A DNA stretch of 64,000 nucleotides, from assembly GCA_037043455.1 (NCBI GenBank), contig JAWPHD010001804.1, positions 62,001 through 126,000 of the forward strand. The letters are read 5' to 3'. Under the pieces are notes generated by a model. It ran no database searches. It was given only the letters and a program-made list of their open reading frames with translations, and had not been told where the DNA came from. This DNA comes from Cyrtodaria siliqua (lineage: Eukaryota > Mollusca > Bivalvia > Adapedonta > Hiatellidae). This document shows, piece by piece, positions 34,119-46,700 of the stretch; the first letter of the stretch is position 1, and every line of letters starts with the position of its first letter. Both the position numbers and the translations under genes were made by a program.

Positions 34119-35345
34119 ATAGGACAGTACTACCGATAGCTGCTGATATTGCCCCGTAGGACAGTAATAACGGTAGCTGTTGATATGGCCCGTGAGGACA
34201 GTACTCACATCAGTTGTTAATAATGCACCTTAAGATAGTACTAACGCCAGCTGTTGATATTGACCCTATGGGACAGTACTATCGCTAGCTGCTGATATTG
34301 CCCCTAAGGTCAGTACTAACGCCAGCTGTTGATATTGACCCATAGGACAGTACTACCGCTAGCTGCTGATATTGACCCTAAGGAAAGTACTAACGCCAGC
34401 TGTTGATATTGCCCCTTAGGACAGTCCTAAACGTAGCCGTTGATATTGCTCCTTAGCACAGTAATAACTCTAGCTGTTGTTATGGCCGCTGAGGATAGTA
34501 CTACTTCTAGCTGTTGATATTGCCCCTTATGACAGTATCAACGCTAGCTGTTGATATTGCCCCTAAGGACAGTACTAACACTAGCTGCTGATATGGCCCC
34601 AAAGGACAGTACTAACGCCAGTTGTCGATATTGACCCTTAGAACACACTGCTATCGCTAGCTGATGATATTGCCCCTAAGGACAGTACTAACGCCAGCTG
34701 TTGATATTGCCCCTTAGAACAGTAATAACTCCAGTTGTTGATATGAACCCTGAGGACAGTACTAAACCTAGATGTTGATATGGCCCCTAAGGACAGTACT
34801 AACGCTAGCTGTTGATATTGCCCCTGAGGACAGTACTAACGACAGCTGTTGACATTGCCCCTGAGGATAGTACTAATGCTAGCTGTTGATATTGACCCTG
34901 AGGACAGCACTAATGCTAGCTGATGATATTGGCCCTGAGTACACTACTTACGCCAGCTGTTGATATTGCCCATTAGGAGAGTACTAACGACAGCTGTTGA
35001 TATTAGCCCTGAGAACACTACTTACGCCAGCTGTTGATATTGCCCCTAAGGACAGTACTAACGTTGGCTGTTGATATGGCCCCTGATGACAGTGTTATCG
35101 CTGGCGGCTGTTGATATGGCCCCTGAGGACAGTACTATCGCTAGCTGTTGATATTGCCCCTTAGGACAGTACAAACATAGCAGTTGATATGGCCCCAGTG
35201 GACAGTACTAACGCCAGCTGTTGATATTGCCCCTTAGGATAGTACTATCGCTAGATGTTGATAATATCGCTATGGATGTTTAATGGCTGGCTGTTGATAT
35301 TTTCCCTAAGGTCAGTACTAAACCTAGCTGTTGATATGGCCCCTG
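34119..35345 (+). repeat. 37-bp minisatellite, plus orientation, inner left block
   Basis: About 33 further copies in the same orientation as 25771-29935, showing that the two blocks were one array before the foldback element inserted. Confidence 0.93.
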
Positions 35346-36149
35346 ATAGATATCTAGATAGTTTGCAGTTTTCTAGATAAAACGTTAAAAATAGCTAGAT
35401 AGTTATGTAGCTACCTAGTGACAAAAATATGCTGCCATTCTGGTGATACTTAAATAACGTTTTTTCCAACCGAATTAGAGACACGTATCCCTAATTCGGC
35501 CGAATTAACTTTCATACCCATCTAACCCCGTCTCCAAGAAGTGAAAGCGGGGTTGGCTGGGGTATGAAATAAAACTTTAATTTTGTCTTTAAAAAAGTGT
35601 ATATTGTAAAATTAAAACATTTAATAGGTAATTGTAAACAGGTTAACGCATTATTTCAGTAAAACATGTTTTTAAACGTGTTTTATTGTCGAAAAATCCG
35701 TTATAAAATCCTGCTAATAGAAGCTTTCCAATCGCTTAATGGTATTAAGGCGGGACCGCGTAATGAGGGACACGTGTGCGTAATTCTGTCTAGCTCAGAT
35801 ACGGTTCCACAGACCACTTTGTATAGCACTGATCATGCGAGGTATATTACCTTTGATTTTCAATATATGTTTGCATACACTAGTATCATTACATGCACTA
35901 GTTTTCACTATCGGTAAAGAATGTCTACAAGTGTGTACATGATTTCCTTATGTTGGTATCATTGGTATGTCTGATGCTTGGTGGTATTATATATGTCCTA
36001 TTACAGTTATATGTTGCCTTTCACTTATAGAGATATAATCATCTCATTAAGGTGGGTAAACAGTGGGAAATAAGGTACAGCGTGTTGTATTAGCTTAGCC
36101 AATCACTTTTACTGAACCATAACAGAAACAATGCGTTTAGTATACAGTG
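35346..36149. other. left part of the palindrome centre, two hairpins
   Basis: CCGAATTAG (35470-35478) pairs with CTAATTCGG (35491-35499). TTTCATACCC with AACCCCG (35510-35530) pairs with CGGGGTT and GGGGTATGAAA (35548-35569). The rest has no recognised gene. It may be the 3' end of the YR element on the minus strand. Confidence 0.6.
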
Positions 36150-36640
36150 GTTCATCTTATCGTTTGGGATCATCATCAAATCTCAGGGCGAATCCCTTCT
36201 GCTTATAGTCAGGGTATACCAGCTCGCCAACCCGCAATAAACAAAAAAAGCAAGAATAAATGCAGCTTTGATAAAAGATATCTCGAAATTATCATAGCAA
36301 ACAATAGATAGGTCTCCACTAATCTTTTGCAAAATGTCCAAAATAATGGGTTCTCTTAACATCTTTTCTCCCCTTTAGGCGTCTGCAACCCTCTAGCATG
36401 TCTTTAAAAATAAAGAAATCGGTTGGGTCGGGATAATCGTGCAGGTTGGGAAAATAGCTTAAAGCAGAAATGTATGTGGATACCGATGATGGGGAATAGC
36501 CTTTGTGTAAATAAAAGGAAATAAACCAAGGCAAATGATCTACTTGCACGGGCCATGTATTGTCTAAAGCTTAGCTTGTTCTAAAAGCGGTGAACTTATC
36601 TATAAACCCTTTGTACACAGACTGTGTGTTACTCGACACT
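36150..36640 (-). pseudogene. tyrosine recombinase of the central YR retrotransposon
   Basis: The minus frame encodes HLPWFISFYLHKGYSPSSV, STYISALSYFP and DPTDFFIFKDMLEGCRRLK, the core-binding domain of a DIRS/Ngaro recombinase. After shifts comes FCLLRVGELVYPDY with the first catalytic Arg, near 36220. The C-terminal part with the second Arg and Tyr is missing. It belongs to the same superfamily as the copy at 19511 but differs too much to be the same family. Confidence 0.7.
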
Positions 36641-36689
36641 CGACACACTCTCAGCTATGATTCGGATACGGTTCTGGCTCGGCATCGGG

Positions 36690-37600
36690 CGCCAATCGAC
36701 AAAATTTCTGAACCTGTAATCATGAGAGAGCATTTGTTAAGACATTATTCTTCCCACAGGAATGCTTAGCCTTCATCGCAATGTTATACTTCAAACAAAG
36801 TACGGCTCTGCAAGCAAAATTTAGCACACCAATGAGAAACTGCATAGCCTTTAACGATGTTTTCCTTATCAACAGCCTAGCACAAATTTTCTTCCTAATT
36901 TCTACCAGTTTTTCATCAATTCGGAATCTATTTCCAAACCCAAGAATACCAAAACCGTTTTAGGCCAAATTGTTTTTTCCGCAGCAATAGGGACTCAAAT
37001 TTCTTCGCCCAGCATGCAGAAAATCATCAACGTAATGCTTTAAGTTACCTACTGGAGATCTATACTTTACCAAAAATTCTATGAAAGTAGAAAACTTCTC
37101 AAACAAAGCACAGCTCACAAATATGATGGTACTATGGGTAACAAACAAAATGATATCTGTTTTACCTAATAAACAACCTCTTCCCATGTCTTGCACCATG
37201 AGAATTTCTTCGTCAAAACTCATATACTGAACAGAGCAAAACTCAGGGTCAATATTGTCGTTTACAGAAGATTTGTCGGGATAAGACAGATGATGGATGA
37301 GACGAAATTCACCAGGCGCATGTTTTGGTATCTAGCTTAAAGTGGATATTGGTCAGCAAATCTGCCCTCTAAAACTTCTTTCTCAATTACTGACTTTACA
37401 ATATCCAAATGTTCATTAATTGAAGGTAAATTGTTGCACTGAGTTTGCAACCGGGAACCCGTGTAGTGTAAATAAAAAAACACTCAAAACCATCAGCTTA
37501 TTCCTGTGCTACCTGCGTATTATCATACAACTTTAAAACTTGTTTTTAATGGCTCAATTTCTATTGGCGTTTTTCCTAAAGAAAATAAATTTGATTTACC
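36690..37600 (-). pseudogene. reverse transcriptase and RNase H of the central YR retrotransposon
   Basis: The minus strand encodes FLVKYRSPVGNLKHYVDDFLHAG with the RT catalytic YVDD at about 37025-37034. Lower coordinates give KLVEIRKKIC and LIGVLNFACRAVL, then the RNase H end CGKNNVLTNALS near 36745. The order Gag, RT, RNase H, recombinase reads downward on this strand as in DIRS-type elements. Frameshifts and stops interrupt it repeatedly. Confidence 0.7.
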
Positions 37601-38413
37601 ATCACCCTCTGAAACTACCTTGATCCGAAACTTCTTGCTTCTGCATGAAATCTACCCATGAAGCTCCGCAAATTAGACATTCTCCTTCCAATACCCAACA
37701 TATGACGGTTACCACTCTGTTCGCATCGCAACGTGCCATGTACTCTGCTACCACATGTCTGCGTGTAACGACATCCCAGCCATTTACAAAAAACGATATT
37801 GAAACCCCTACACACATTAGCAGACCCATTTTGTGCATTGGAAATCACAGATGGACTTGGGCAACTACTCACAATGCGCATCCACAGATCAGCATTTATT
37901 GTGCCCCACGATTTTAGATAGACCTCCTGTCGCATTCAAAACTGCTCGTCATATTTCGACCAAGCCATGCCCTTTGCCGCCTCTCTTATAATAGACATGT
38001 ATTTCAAAAGTTCCCTGTTATTTCGGGCCATTTCTGAATGTAAATATCCAAGAACAATATAAACATATCAGTCCACTGATGGATTGACGTTATTTTGGGC
38101 CTCGATTCTTGAACTTTAACCTCAAGTTTTCCCTCATTATTTAGAATTAGAGCATTGCTCTCAGATGCTGAGACATTGCTGTCTGAAAGACATGCCAAAT
38201 GCATATATTCATTGCCCCAAATTCGCCTTTTTATTCTGATACTGACTTGAGCAGACCAACCATCCTCGGGCAACTGTAACATTCCCGATGGCCGTGTTTC
38301 CATCAATACCAGCGTCTTAAATGAATCAAAATCACACTCCATACCCTTAGCCTTGCTACATGAGATGATTATATCTCTATAAGTGAAAGGCAACATATAA
38401 ATGTAATAGGAAA
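37601..38413 (-). pseudogene. Gag-like protein of the central YR retrotransposon
   Basis: The N-terminal part (about 38410-38004) encodes DIIISCSKAKGMECDFDSF, then PKITSIHQWTDMFILFLDIY and QKWPEI. A shifted frame (37935-37615) encodes RQEVYLKSWGTINADLWMRI and a Cys-rich finger-like segment, CRGFNIVFCKWLGCRY then TCGSRVHGTLRC. This matches the two-part Gag of Ngaro/DIRS elements with its C-terminal zinc-binding segment. The gene begins directly against the 37-bp array, so its promoter side is lost or lies in the array. Confidence 0.65.
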
Positions 38414-40610
38414 AGCTGATGTTAGTACTGTCACCAGGGGTCATATCAACATCTAGCGTTAATACTGTCCTAAGGGGCAATATCAACAGCTGGCGTTAGT
38501 ACTGTCCTCAGGGATCATATCAACAGCTAAGTTTAGTACTGTCCTCAGGGTTCATATCAACAGCTGGATTTATTATTGTTCTAAGGGGCAATATCAACAG
38601 CTGGCGTTAGTACTGTCCTTAGGGGAAATATCAGCAGCTAGCGATGGTACTGTCCTAAGGGTCAATATCAACAGCTGGCGTTAGTATTGTCCTCTGGGGC
38701 AATATCAACATCTAGTTTTAGTACTGTCCTTTGCGCCAATATCAACAGTTAGCGATAGTACTGTCCTAAGGGTCAATATCAACAGCTGGTTATAGTACTG
38801 TCCTCAGGTGCCCTATAAACAGCTAGGTGTAGTACTGTCCTCAGGGGCAATATCAACAGCTAGCGTTAGTACTATCTTAAGGGGCAATATCAACAGCTGA
38901 TGTTAGTACTGTCAACAGCTAGTTTTAGTACTGTCCATAGGGTCAATATCAACAGCTGGCGATAGTACTGTCCTCAGGGATCATATCAACAGCTAGAATT
39001 ATTACTGTTTTAAGGGGCAATATCAACAGCTACGTTTAGTGCTGTCCTCAGGAGCAATATCAACAACTTATTATTATCCTAAGGAGCAATATTAACTTCG
39101 TACTGTCCTCAGGGGCCATATCAATTTAACGTTATTACTGTTATAATGGGAAATATCAACAGCTAGGTTTAGTATTGTCCTCAGTGGCTATATCAACAGC
39201 TGGCGTTATAACTGTTCTTAGGGGCAATATCAACAGCTAGGTTTAGTACTATCACCAGGGGCCATATCAACATCTTGCGTTAATACTGTTCTAAAGGGCA
39301 ATATCAGCAGCTAGGTTTATATTTACTTTTAGTACTATTCTACAGGGCAAAATCATCTGGCGTTAGTACTGTCCTCTGGGGCCATGTCAACAGCTAGTTT
39401 GAGTACTATCACTAGGGGCAATACCAACAGCTAGCGATAGTACTGTCCTAAGGGCCAATATCAACAGCTGGCGTTAGTACTCTCCTCAGGGGCCATATCA
39501 ACAGCTAGGTTTATTACTGTCCTCAGGGGCAATATCAACAGCTAGCGTTAGTACTATCTTAAGGGGCAATATCAACAGGTGACATTAGTACTGTCCTCTG
39601 GGGCCATGTCAACAGCTAGTTTTAGTACTGTCCCTAGGGGCAATATTAGCAGCTAGCGATAGTACTGTCCTCAGGGGCAATATCAACAGCTAGGGTTATT
39701 ACTGTTCTTAGGGGCAATACGTTTAGTACTCTCCTGAGGGGCAATAGCAGCTTAATAGTGTCCTCAGGGGAAATATCAACTGCTTAGTAATGTCCTAAGG
39801 GATAATATAAACGGATAGAATTAGTACTGTCCGAAAGGGCCATATCAACAGCTAGCGTTATTACTGTTATAAGGAGCAATATCAACAGCTAGGTTTAGTA
39901 TTGTCCTCAGGGTCAATATCAGCAGCTGGCGTTAGTAATGTCCTAGTGGGTAATGTCAACAACTACCGATAGTACTGTCACCAGGGGCAATATCAACATC
40001 TAACGTTAATTCTGGTCTAACGGGCAATATCAACAGCTAGGTTTATACTTACTTTTAGTACTATCCTAAAGGTCAAATCAGCTGGCGATAGTACTGTCCT
40101 CTGGGGCCATATAAAGAGATAGCGTTAGTACTGTTCTAAGGGGCAATATCGACAGCCAGCATGTGTACTGTCCTCAAGAGAAATATCAACAGCCTGCGTT
40201 AGTATGATCCTCAGTGGCAATATCAACAGCCAACGTTAGTACTGTCCTAAGGTGCAATATCAACAGCTTACGTTAGTAATGACCTCAGGGACACTATCAA
40301 ACTCTAGCGTTGGAAAAATAAAGGTGCAATATCAACAGCTAGTCAGTAACATGCACAGGTATCAAAAGCTAGCCTCTGTTCTGTTCATATGGACACTATC
40401 AACAGTTAGTGCCTGTAACATCAACATGAGAACAATCAACAGCTAGCGTTTTACCATCCATAGGAATACTATCAACAGCCAGCGTCAGTACAAGTCCGAA
40501 ACAATATCAACGGTTTAAATTAGTACTGTCCTCAACGACAATATCAGCAGCCATCGTAAGTACTATCCACATGGGCAATATCAACAGCCAACGTTAGTAC
40601 TGTCCTTAGG

Positions 40611-41070
40611 GTCTCACACCACAATTAATTTCCCATAGGGTTACTGTATAGCTGTTTCCAACACATGACCTTCAAAACGTGCCAGCAGACCTTGTTGTTG
40701 GTTTAATATCTTCAGGACTGCTAAGATCTGTAAAATAAAACAAAAAAATACAAACATTAGCCAGGTTGGTTTTTTTCCTCGCTCATATTTATGCAACATC
40801 TATGAAAAATACCAAATTCATACACTATCTAGCTGACTTTGTGGTGCTTCGGTCAAATGCTTATGAATTTTGAATGCAACTTCATATCAACGTGGGATTT
40901 TCTGTATCATCAGTCTTTTACACTGCAGATGTATGCTGAAGCAAAGAAAAACCTCTTTGTCAAATTAAAATTTGCCTTAAATGTAGAAAAAATTAGAATT
41001 ATTTTCTGTTTTCCTTTTGTCTCTAGGTCCGTGAGCTTTCAAGGGAGATAATAGAGGTGTGAGACCTTAG
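40611..41070. mobile_element. MITE with GTCTCACACC ends, copy A
   Basis: Starts GTCTCACACCACAATTAATT and ends GATAATAGAGGTGTGAGAC, inverted over about 10 bases perfectly and further with mismatches. Flanks read CTTAGG on both sides, a probable target duplication. No protein coding seen. Confidence 0.7.
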
Positions 41071-42387
41071 GGGTAATATCAACAGCCAACGTTATCACTG
41101 TCCTAGCGGACCATATCAACAGTCGGTGTTAGTACTGTACTCAGGGGAAATATCAACAGCCAGCGTTAGTACTGTCTACAGGGTCAGAATGAATAGCCAG
41201 AATTAGTAACGTTCTCAAGAGCAATATTAACAGATACCGTTAAGACTGTCCTAATGGGCTATATCCTCAGCTAGAGCTTTCCCCAGGAGCAATATCAACA
41301 GCTAACGTTAGTACTGTCCTCAGGGGCAATATAAACAGCTAGCGTTAGTACTGTCCTAACGGCAATATCAACAGCCTCCGTTAGTATGGTCCTCAGTGAC
41401 AATAGCAACAGTCAGCGTTAGAACTGTCCTAAAGTAAGAACAGTCCTCAGTGGCAATATCAACAGCCTGCGTTAGTACTGTCCTGAGGTGCGATATCAAC
41501 AGCTAGCGTTAATATTGTCCTCAGGGGCACTATCAAACGCAAGCGTTTGAATTATGCTCAGGTACAATATCAACAGCTAGTCAGTAACATGCACAGGTAT
41601 CAACAGCTAGCATATGTACTGTCCATATGGAAACAAAAGCTAGCATATGTACTGTCCACATGGAAACAAACAGCTAGTGTCTTTAAAATCCACATGTGCA
41701 CTATCATCAGCCTTTTTTTTAACCACCATAGAGATACTATGAACAGCCAGCATTAGTACTGTCCTCAGAGACAACATCAACAGGTAACATTAGTACTGTC
41801 CTCAAATACAACAGCTAGTGGTAGTACTGTCCTCCGAGGCAATATCAAAAGCCAGCATTAGTACTGCCGTCATTGACAATATCAACAGCCAGCGTTAATA
41901 CTGTCCTCAGGGGCAATATTCACAGTGAGCGTTAGTATTGTCCTAAGGGGAATATCGACATCTAGCGTTAGTACTGCCTTCAGGGGCAATCTGAATATAT
42001 ATCGTTAGTATTTGCCTCATTGACAATATCAACAGCCAGAGTTAGTATTGTCCTCATGGACACTATTAACAGCCAGCGTTATTAATGTCCCCAGGGGAAG
42101 TATAAACGGCCAGCGTTAGTACTGTTCTTAGGGGCAATATCAACAGCCAGCGTTAGTACTGTCCTAAGGGGCAATATCAATATCCAGTGTGAGTACTGTC
42201 CACAGGGTCAAAATCAACAGCTAACGTTAGTACTGTTCTCAGGGGCAATATCAACAGGTAACGTTAGTACTGACCAATATCAACAGCCAGCTTTAGTACT
42301 GTCCTAATGGGCAATATCAACAGCCAGTGTAAGTACTGTCCTCAGGGGCAATATCAACAGTCAATATTAGTACTGGCCTGAAGGACT

Positions 42388-42828
42388 CACGCCACTATTA
42401 TCTCCCTTGAATACTCGTGCCCTACAGATGAAGGAGGTAGATAAAAAAAACAAGTTCGCTTTTCTACATTTTACAGGATACATTGATTTATCTTTACCAG
42501 GTTCTAAATCTACAGCATTTTAGGAAGAGATCACAGCAAAATGCATGTTGATATACGATTTCTAGCTAATTCTGCCTCATTTTACACATCATGGGTCTAA
42601 TCTCCACGGGGTTGTATTTTTGTCTAAATGTTGATAGGTGTCACGCAAACATGAAATTAAATAAATTCAATCTGGTAAATATTTGTTCAAAGTTAATAAC
42701 ATGCAGATATTGGATCAATGAAGAATTTAAGTATAAATACATGTTGCAAAATCTTTTTTATCTCTATGCCACGAACAAAAACATTACAATGGGACCCTAC
42801 GGAAAATGAATTGCGGTGTGAGACGTTA
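42388..42828. mobile_element. MITE with GTCTCACACC-type ends, copy B
   Basis: Starts near ACTCACGCCACTATTATCTC and ends TGAATTGCGGTGTGAGAC, the same terminal design as copy A with more decay. Flanks resemble each other (CTGAAGG / GTTAAGG). Inserted in the same array. Confidence 0.6.
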
Positions 42829-43740
42829 AGGGCAATATCAACAGCCAGCGTTAGTATTGTCCACAGTGTCAAAATCAATAGCCAGAGTTAGTAATGGGCT
42901 CATGAGCAATATCAACAGGTATGGTTAGTTTTGTCCTCATGGAGAATATCAACAGCGAGCTTTAACACTGTCCTCATTGGCAATATCAATAGCCACTTTT
43001 ATTACTGCCCTAAAGGGAAATATCAACAGGTAGCGTTAATACTGTCTTCTGTGCCAATATCCCCAGCTAGCGCTAGAACTGTCCCCAGGGGCAATGTCAA
43101 CAGCTAGCGTTTGTTTTGTCCTCATGGAGAATATCAACAGCTGGTTTTAACAGTGTCCTCATTGGCAATATCAATAGCCACTTTTATTACTGCCGTAAAG
43201 GGAAATATCAACAGGTAGCGTTATTACTATCTTCGGAGTCAATATCAACAGTTAGCGTTAATGCTGCTTTCCAGAGGCAATATCAACTGCTACCGTAAGT
43301 ACCGTCCTCAGGGGCAATATCAGCAGCTAGCGTTAGTACTTTCCTAAGGAGCAATATCGACAGCCTGCGTTTGTACTGTCCTCAAGATCAATATCAACAG
43401 CCAGCGTTAGTACTGTCCTAAAGTCCAATACCACAGTTATCGTTAGTAATGTCCTCGGGGGCGCTATCAAGAGCTAGCTTTAGAACTACAATATCAACAA
43501 CTAGTCTGTAACATGCTAGCAGTTGTTCTGTCTATATGGACACTATCAACAGCTATTGTCTTTAACATCCACATGAACAATATCAACAGCCAGCGTCTTA
43601 TAGGGATACTATCAACAGGTAAAGTTAGTACTGTCCACAAGTCAATATCAACAGGCAGCGTTAGTCCTGTCCCCAGGGCAATGTCAAGAGCTAGCGTTAG
43701 TACTGTCCTCAGAGGCAATATTAACAGCTAGCGTTAGTAC

Positions 43741-46700
43741 TGTTCTCAGGTCCTGTCCTAAAACGAATACAGTCAGTACTACTAAACTCTGCGAAAACAT
43801 CACCTACTAGTTTCCATCGCCTCTGTACTGTCCTCAAGGACAATTTCTAGAATTAGCGTCAGTCAAGTCTTGAAGGACAAAATAAATTGCTTAGGTCACT
43901 TCCTTGAAACACAAAAGGGACAATATATCCATATCCTTAAACGGTTTCTCACCAGTGTGTATGCATACTTGTCTTTTCGTTTACCCTACCTGTTTGCAAG
44001 CAATGATTTTTCCCGAGTGAGTGCTTTTGATGAATGACCGTTCATTATTCGGGCAAGGTACATATACTGTGAAACTGCCATCCTTCGAAGGGGATGTTAA
44101 GCCGTTGGCCAGGCCCATGTACAGGAAGGGTCACACCCTATATAATTATGCTCATTACATATTTTGCTGAAATTCTGTGTTAATCAGTGACAACACGCCA
44201 GCAAAGCTTTCCTCGGAAACGAGGCTGTCATGATAATCAGAAATGAAAAAAGAACAGTGGGCTAGCACCTCTCCCCCTAACCTGAGACGGGTGGATAGAG
44301 TATGTTCCCCGCACCTCGTCTTGTTCCGTATTTGGAAACTCAACCTACTCACATACCTGACGTTTGCCTGTTAACGTTGTCGATTTGTGTTAGCTGTGTT
44401 CGGGTTTAAGTTTCCAAACACAGAATACGTGTCAGCGCGGGATATGTCGAAATGTAAAAATTCCAGAAATGTCTACCTGAAAAACATGAACTAGTCGTAC
44501 GAAAATGTCTAGATCGATGAGGTATTCTTCTCTTTGGTGAGTTTTATGCATGCACGCTTGGTTGTTAACGTTTAATCTATTGCTATATGGCGGCTGTTTA
44601 TGCAGGCATTGCTTGATGTCTTCATGAACCTGTCTTCATTAGGTCTACCCTGACACCTACTTATTCTAAAAGGGCATCATAGTTACTCTGTTGTAGGTAC
44701 GCACCATAAGAGCTACGATTCTCGCTGCTAGAATATACCAAAAGTATTAATCAAGTCACATTGTACTAAGACATAATGTTATTGCATAAAAGCTACTGGT
44801 ACTTTATAATGACAGAAGAAATGGGTTGTATTTAAACTAAAGGACATTTTTATTTTTAAAAATGATCTGCTTTAATGTAATAAGGTTCTTTTAAATCGTG
44901 TATCAGTTCTGTCCTCAGCGAAACAATAAACGGATACAGTCAATACTAATTTTTGTGAAAATATCACCTACCAGCTTCTCTGTGTTCAGTACTGTCCTCA
45001 AGGACAATATCAACACAGCTAGCGTCAGTACAGTCCTGAGGGACATAATAAACTGCTTAGGTGAATTTATTGATACGCGAAAGGGACGATATATTCATAA
45101 ACTCTGATATTGTATCTTAAACGGTTTCTCACCAGTGTGTACGCACACTTATCATTTCGCTTACTCTATCATTTGCAAGGAATCCTTTTTTTGCAAGTGA
45201 GGGTTTTGGGCGAATGACCTTTCATTATTCGGGCAAGATACTGTGAATCTTATGCCATCCTTCGAAGGAAATGTTAAGACGTAGACCAGTCCCATGTACA
45301 GGAAGAGCCATAACATATATATGCTCATGACATATCTCTTTGAATTTCAATGCTAATGAGGCAAAAGGCCCGTAGAGCTTTCCTCGGAAACGACGCTGCC
45401 ATGATAATTAGACTAGATCGTGTGCAGTATCAATAATTAGGAACAGCGGCGACAGCACCTCTCCCCATAATCTGAAAGGGGTGGGTAGAGTATATCCATC
45501 CCCGCAACCCCCACAACACACACCCAACACGAACAGTGTTCTTATATTATATGCAGATTCCCCATGCATGTGTACATGTTTGGATAAGGTAACAAAGAAT
45601 ATATTAATAGTATTCATCAATTCAATGTAATTAATCAATCCTGTTCTTGCAAATAAACCGACTGGTACATTATAAAAGGAAGAGGTGATAATTAAGCCAT
45701 TTTAAAAATAGTAAGTGGTAATGTCTAGGCGATGTGAGAGATGTCTCTAACACCCTTTAAGTATAATTATTTTAAACTGTAGGCGAATGTGTGTATTCAT
45801 GCAGGATAAAATCCAAATAAGTCACATATATTAAGTTTTTCTTTCGTTAAATGATATAATATGGTATTTCTCCTGTATACTCAATCGGCTAATATCGCAG
45901 TTAACTCCTAGGCACTAGTAACGTCTATTTCTAATTAGGAAGTAGTAACTGCTTAGGAAATATGAATTAAAAAAAGAGCATACACATTCATATCCACGAT
46001 TATTGCGTAATTGCGGCTGGTATAGCAGTTAATTACGCACTAGTTACTTCTACTTTGCTAAAATGAGTAACTAGGCCTTTTCCGACGATTAAAGGACAAT
46101 AGAAACATCTCTCACATCGCCTAATATCTTAATGTATGTAGCGTATATGGCTTCTCTCCTGTATGCATACTCACATTCGACTACTGTTTAAAAAAAGTTA
46201 ATTAAATTGATTTGTGTTGTAAGGCGCATCAACACATGAAAGGTTATATGGCGCCCAACAGGAACGAACGTGCCAGGCTCATCCCCCATTTACATCAAGA
46301 TAAAATATGAAGATTGGGCCTAGAACCTTCTTACCTGCAAACCTGCAGAATTGCTACGAATTCAATAATAGACACTCCATTTACGATGGAGCCACGTTTC
46401 CACGTTTGCATATGCGGTGTCATGATAACGACATTGAATGGGCATGATAAAAAATGACAAAATGAATATGAATGTGTGTGGGTGGGGATGGCGGGGATCC
46501 TACCCCTCTGTATGTGACGGTGTCTTTGTGAGATTGCAGTGGTTGTATTCTACCCCGCAACCTCACGGGGAACAAACTTGAAGTTAACAGATGACAGAGA
46601 CATCTCTTATCAGTATACTGATATGTATTAGCTGGTACAGTAGGTAATTAAGCACTAATAACTTCTACAGAACTAAATTGGGTAACTGGTGGTATGCAGA

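Larger units (their letters stand above)
15305..35345 (+). repeat. left arm of the giant inverted repeat
   Basis: Matches 38414-47998 in reverse complement over its non-inserted parts. Sample anchor: TCCGAGGAAAGCTCTACGGG at 24147-24166, whose reverse complement is at 45369-45388. The surrounding ~200 bases differ at about seven positions. The outermost match is ATGGTGGCTGATTTCTGCCA (from about 15305), paired with 47980-47998. Inside are insertions absent from the right arm: 15446-16480, expanded ACTC at 17237-17573, 18856-23772 and 29936-34118. Subtracting these leaves about 9.6 kb. Order: outer unique arm to 25770, then the 37-bp array. Confidence 0.85.
38414..43740 (-). repeat. 37-bp minisatellite, minus orientation, right arm
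   Basis: About 120 copies of the same unit, now reading GGCAATATCAACAGCTAGCG then TTAGTACTGTCCTCAGG. It mirrors 25771-29935 plus 34119-35345 across the centre. It is interrupted by two MITEs (40611-41070 and 42388-42828). Confidence 0.95.

Noticed and set aside
35666..35917. 83-codon plus-strand frame at the palindrome centre
   Set aside because: No recognisable domain, splice signal or conservation cue.
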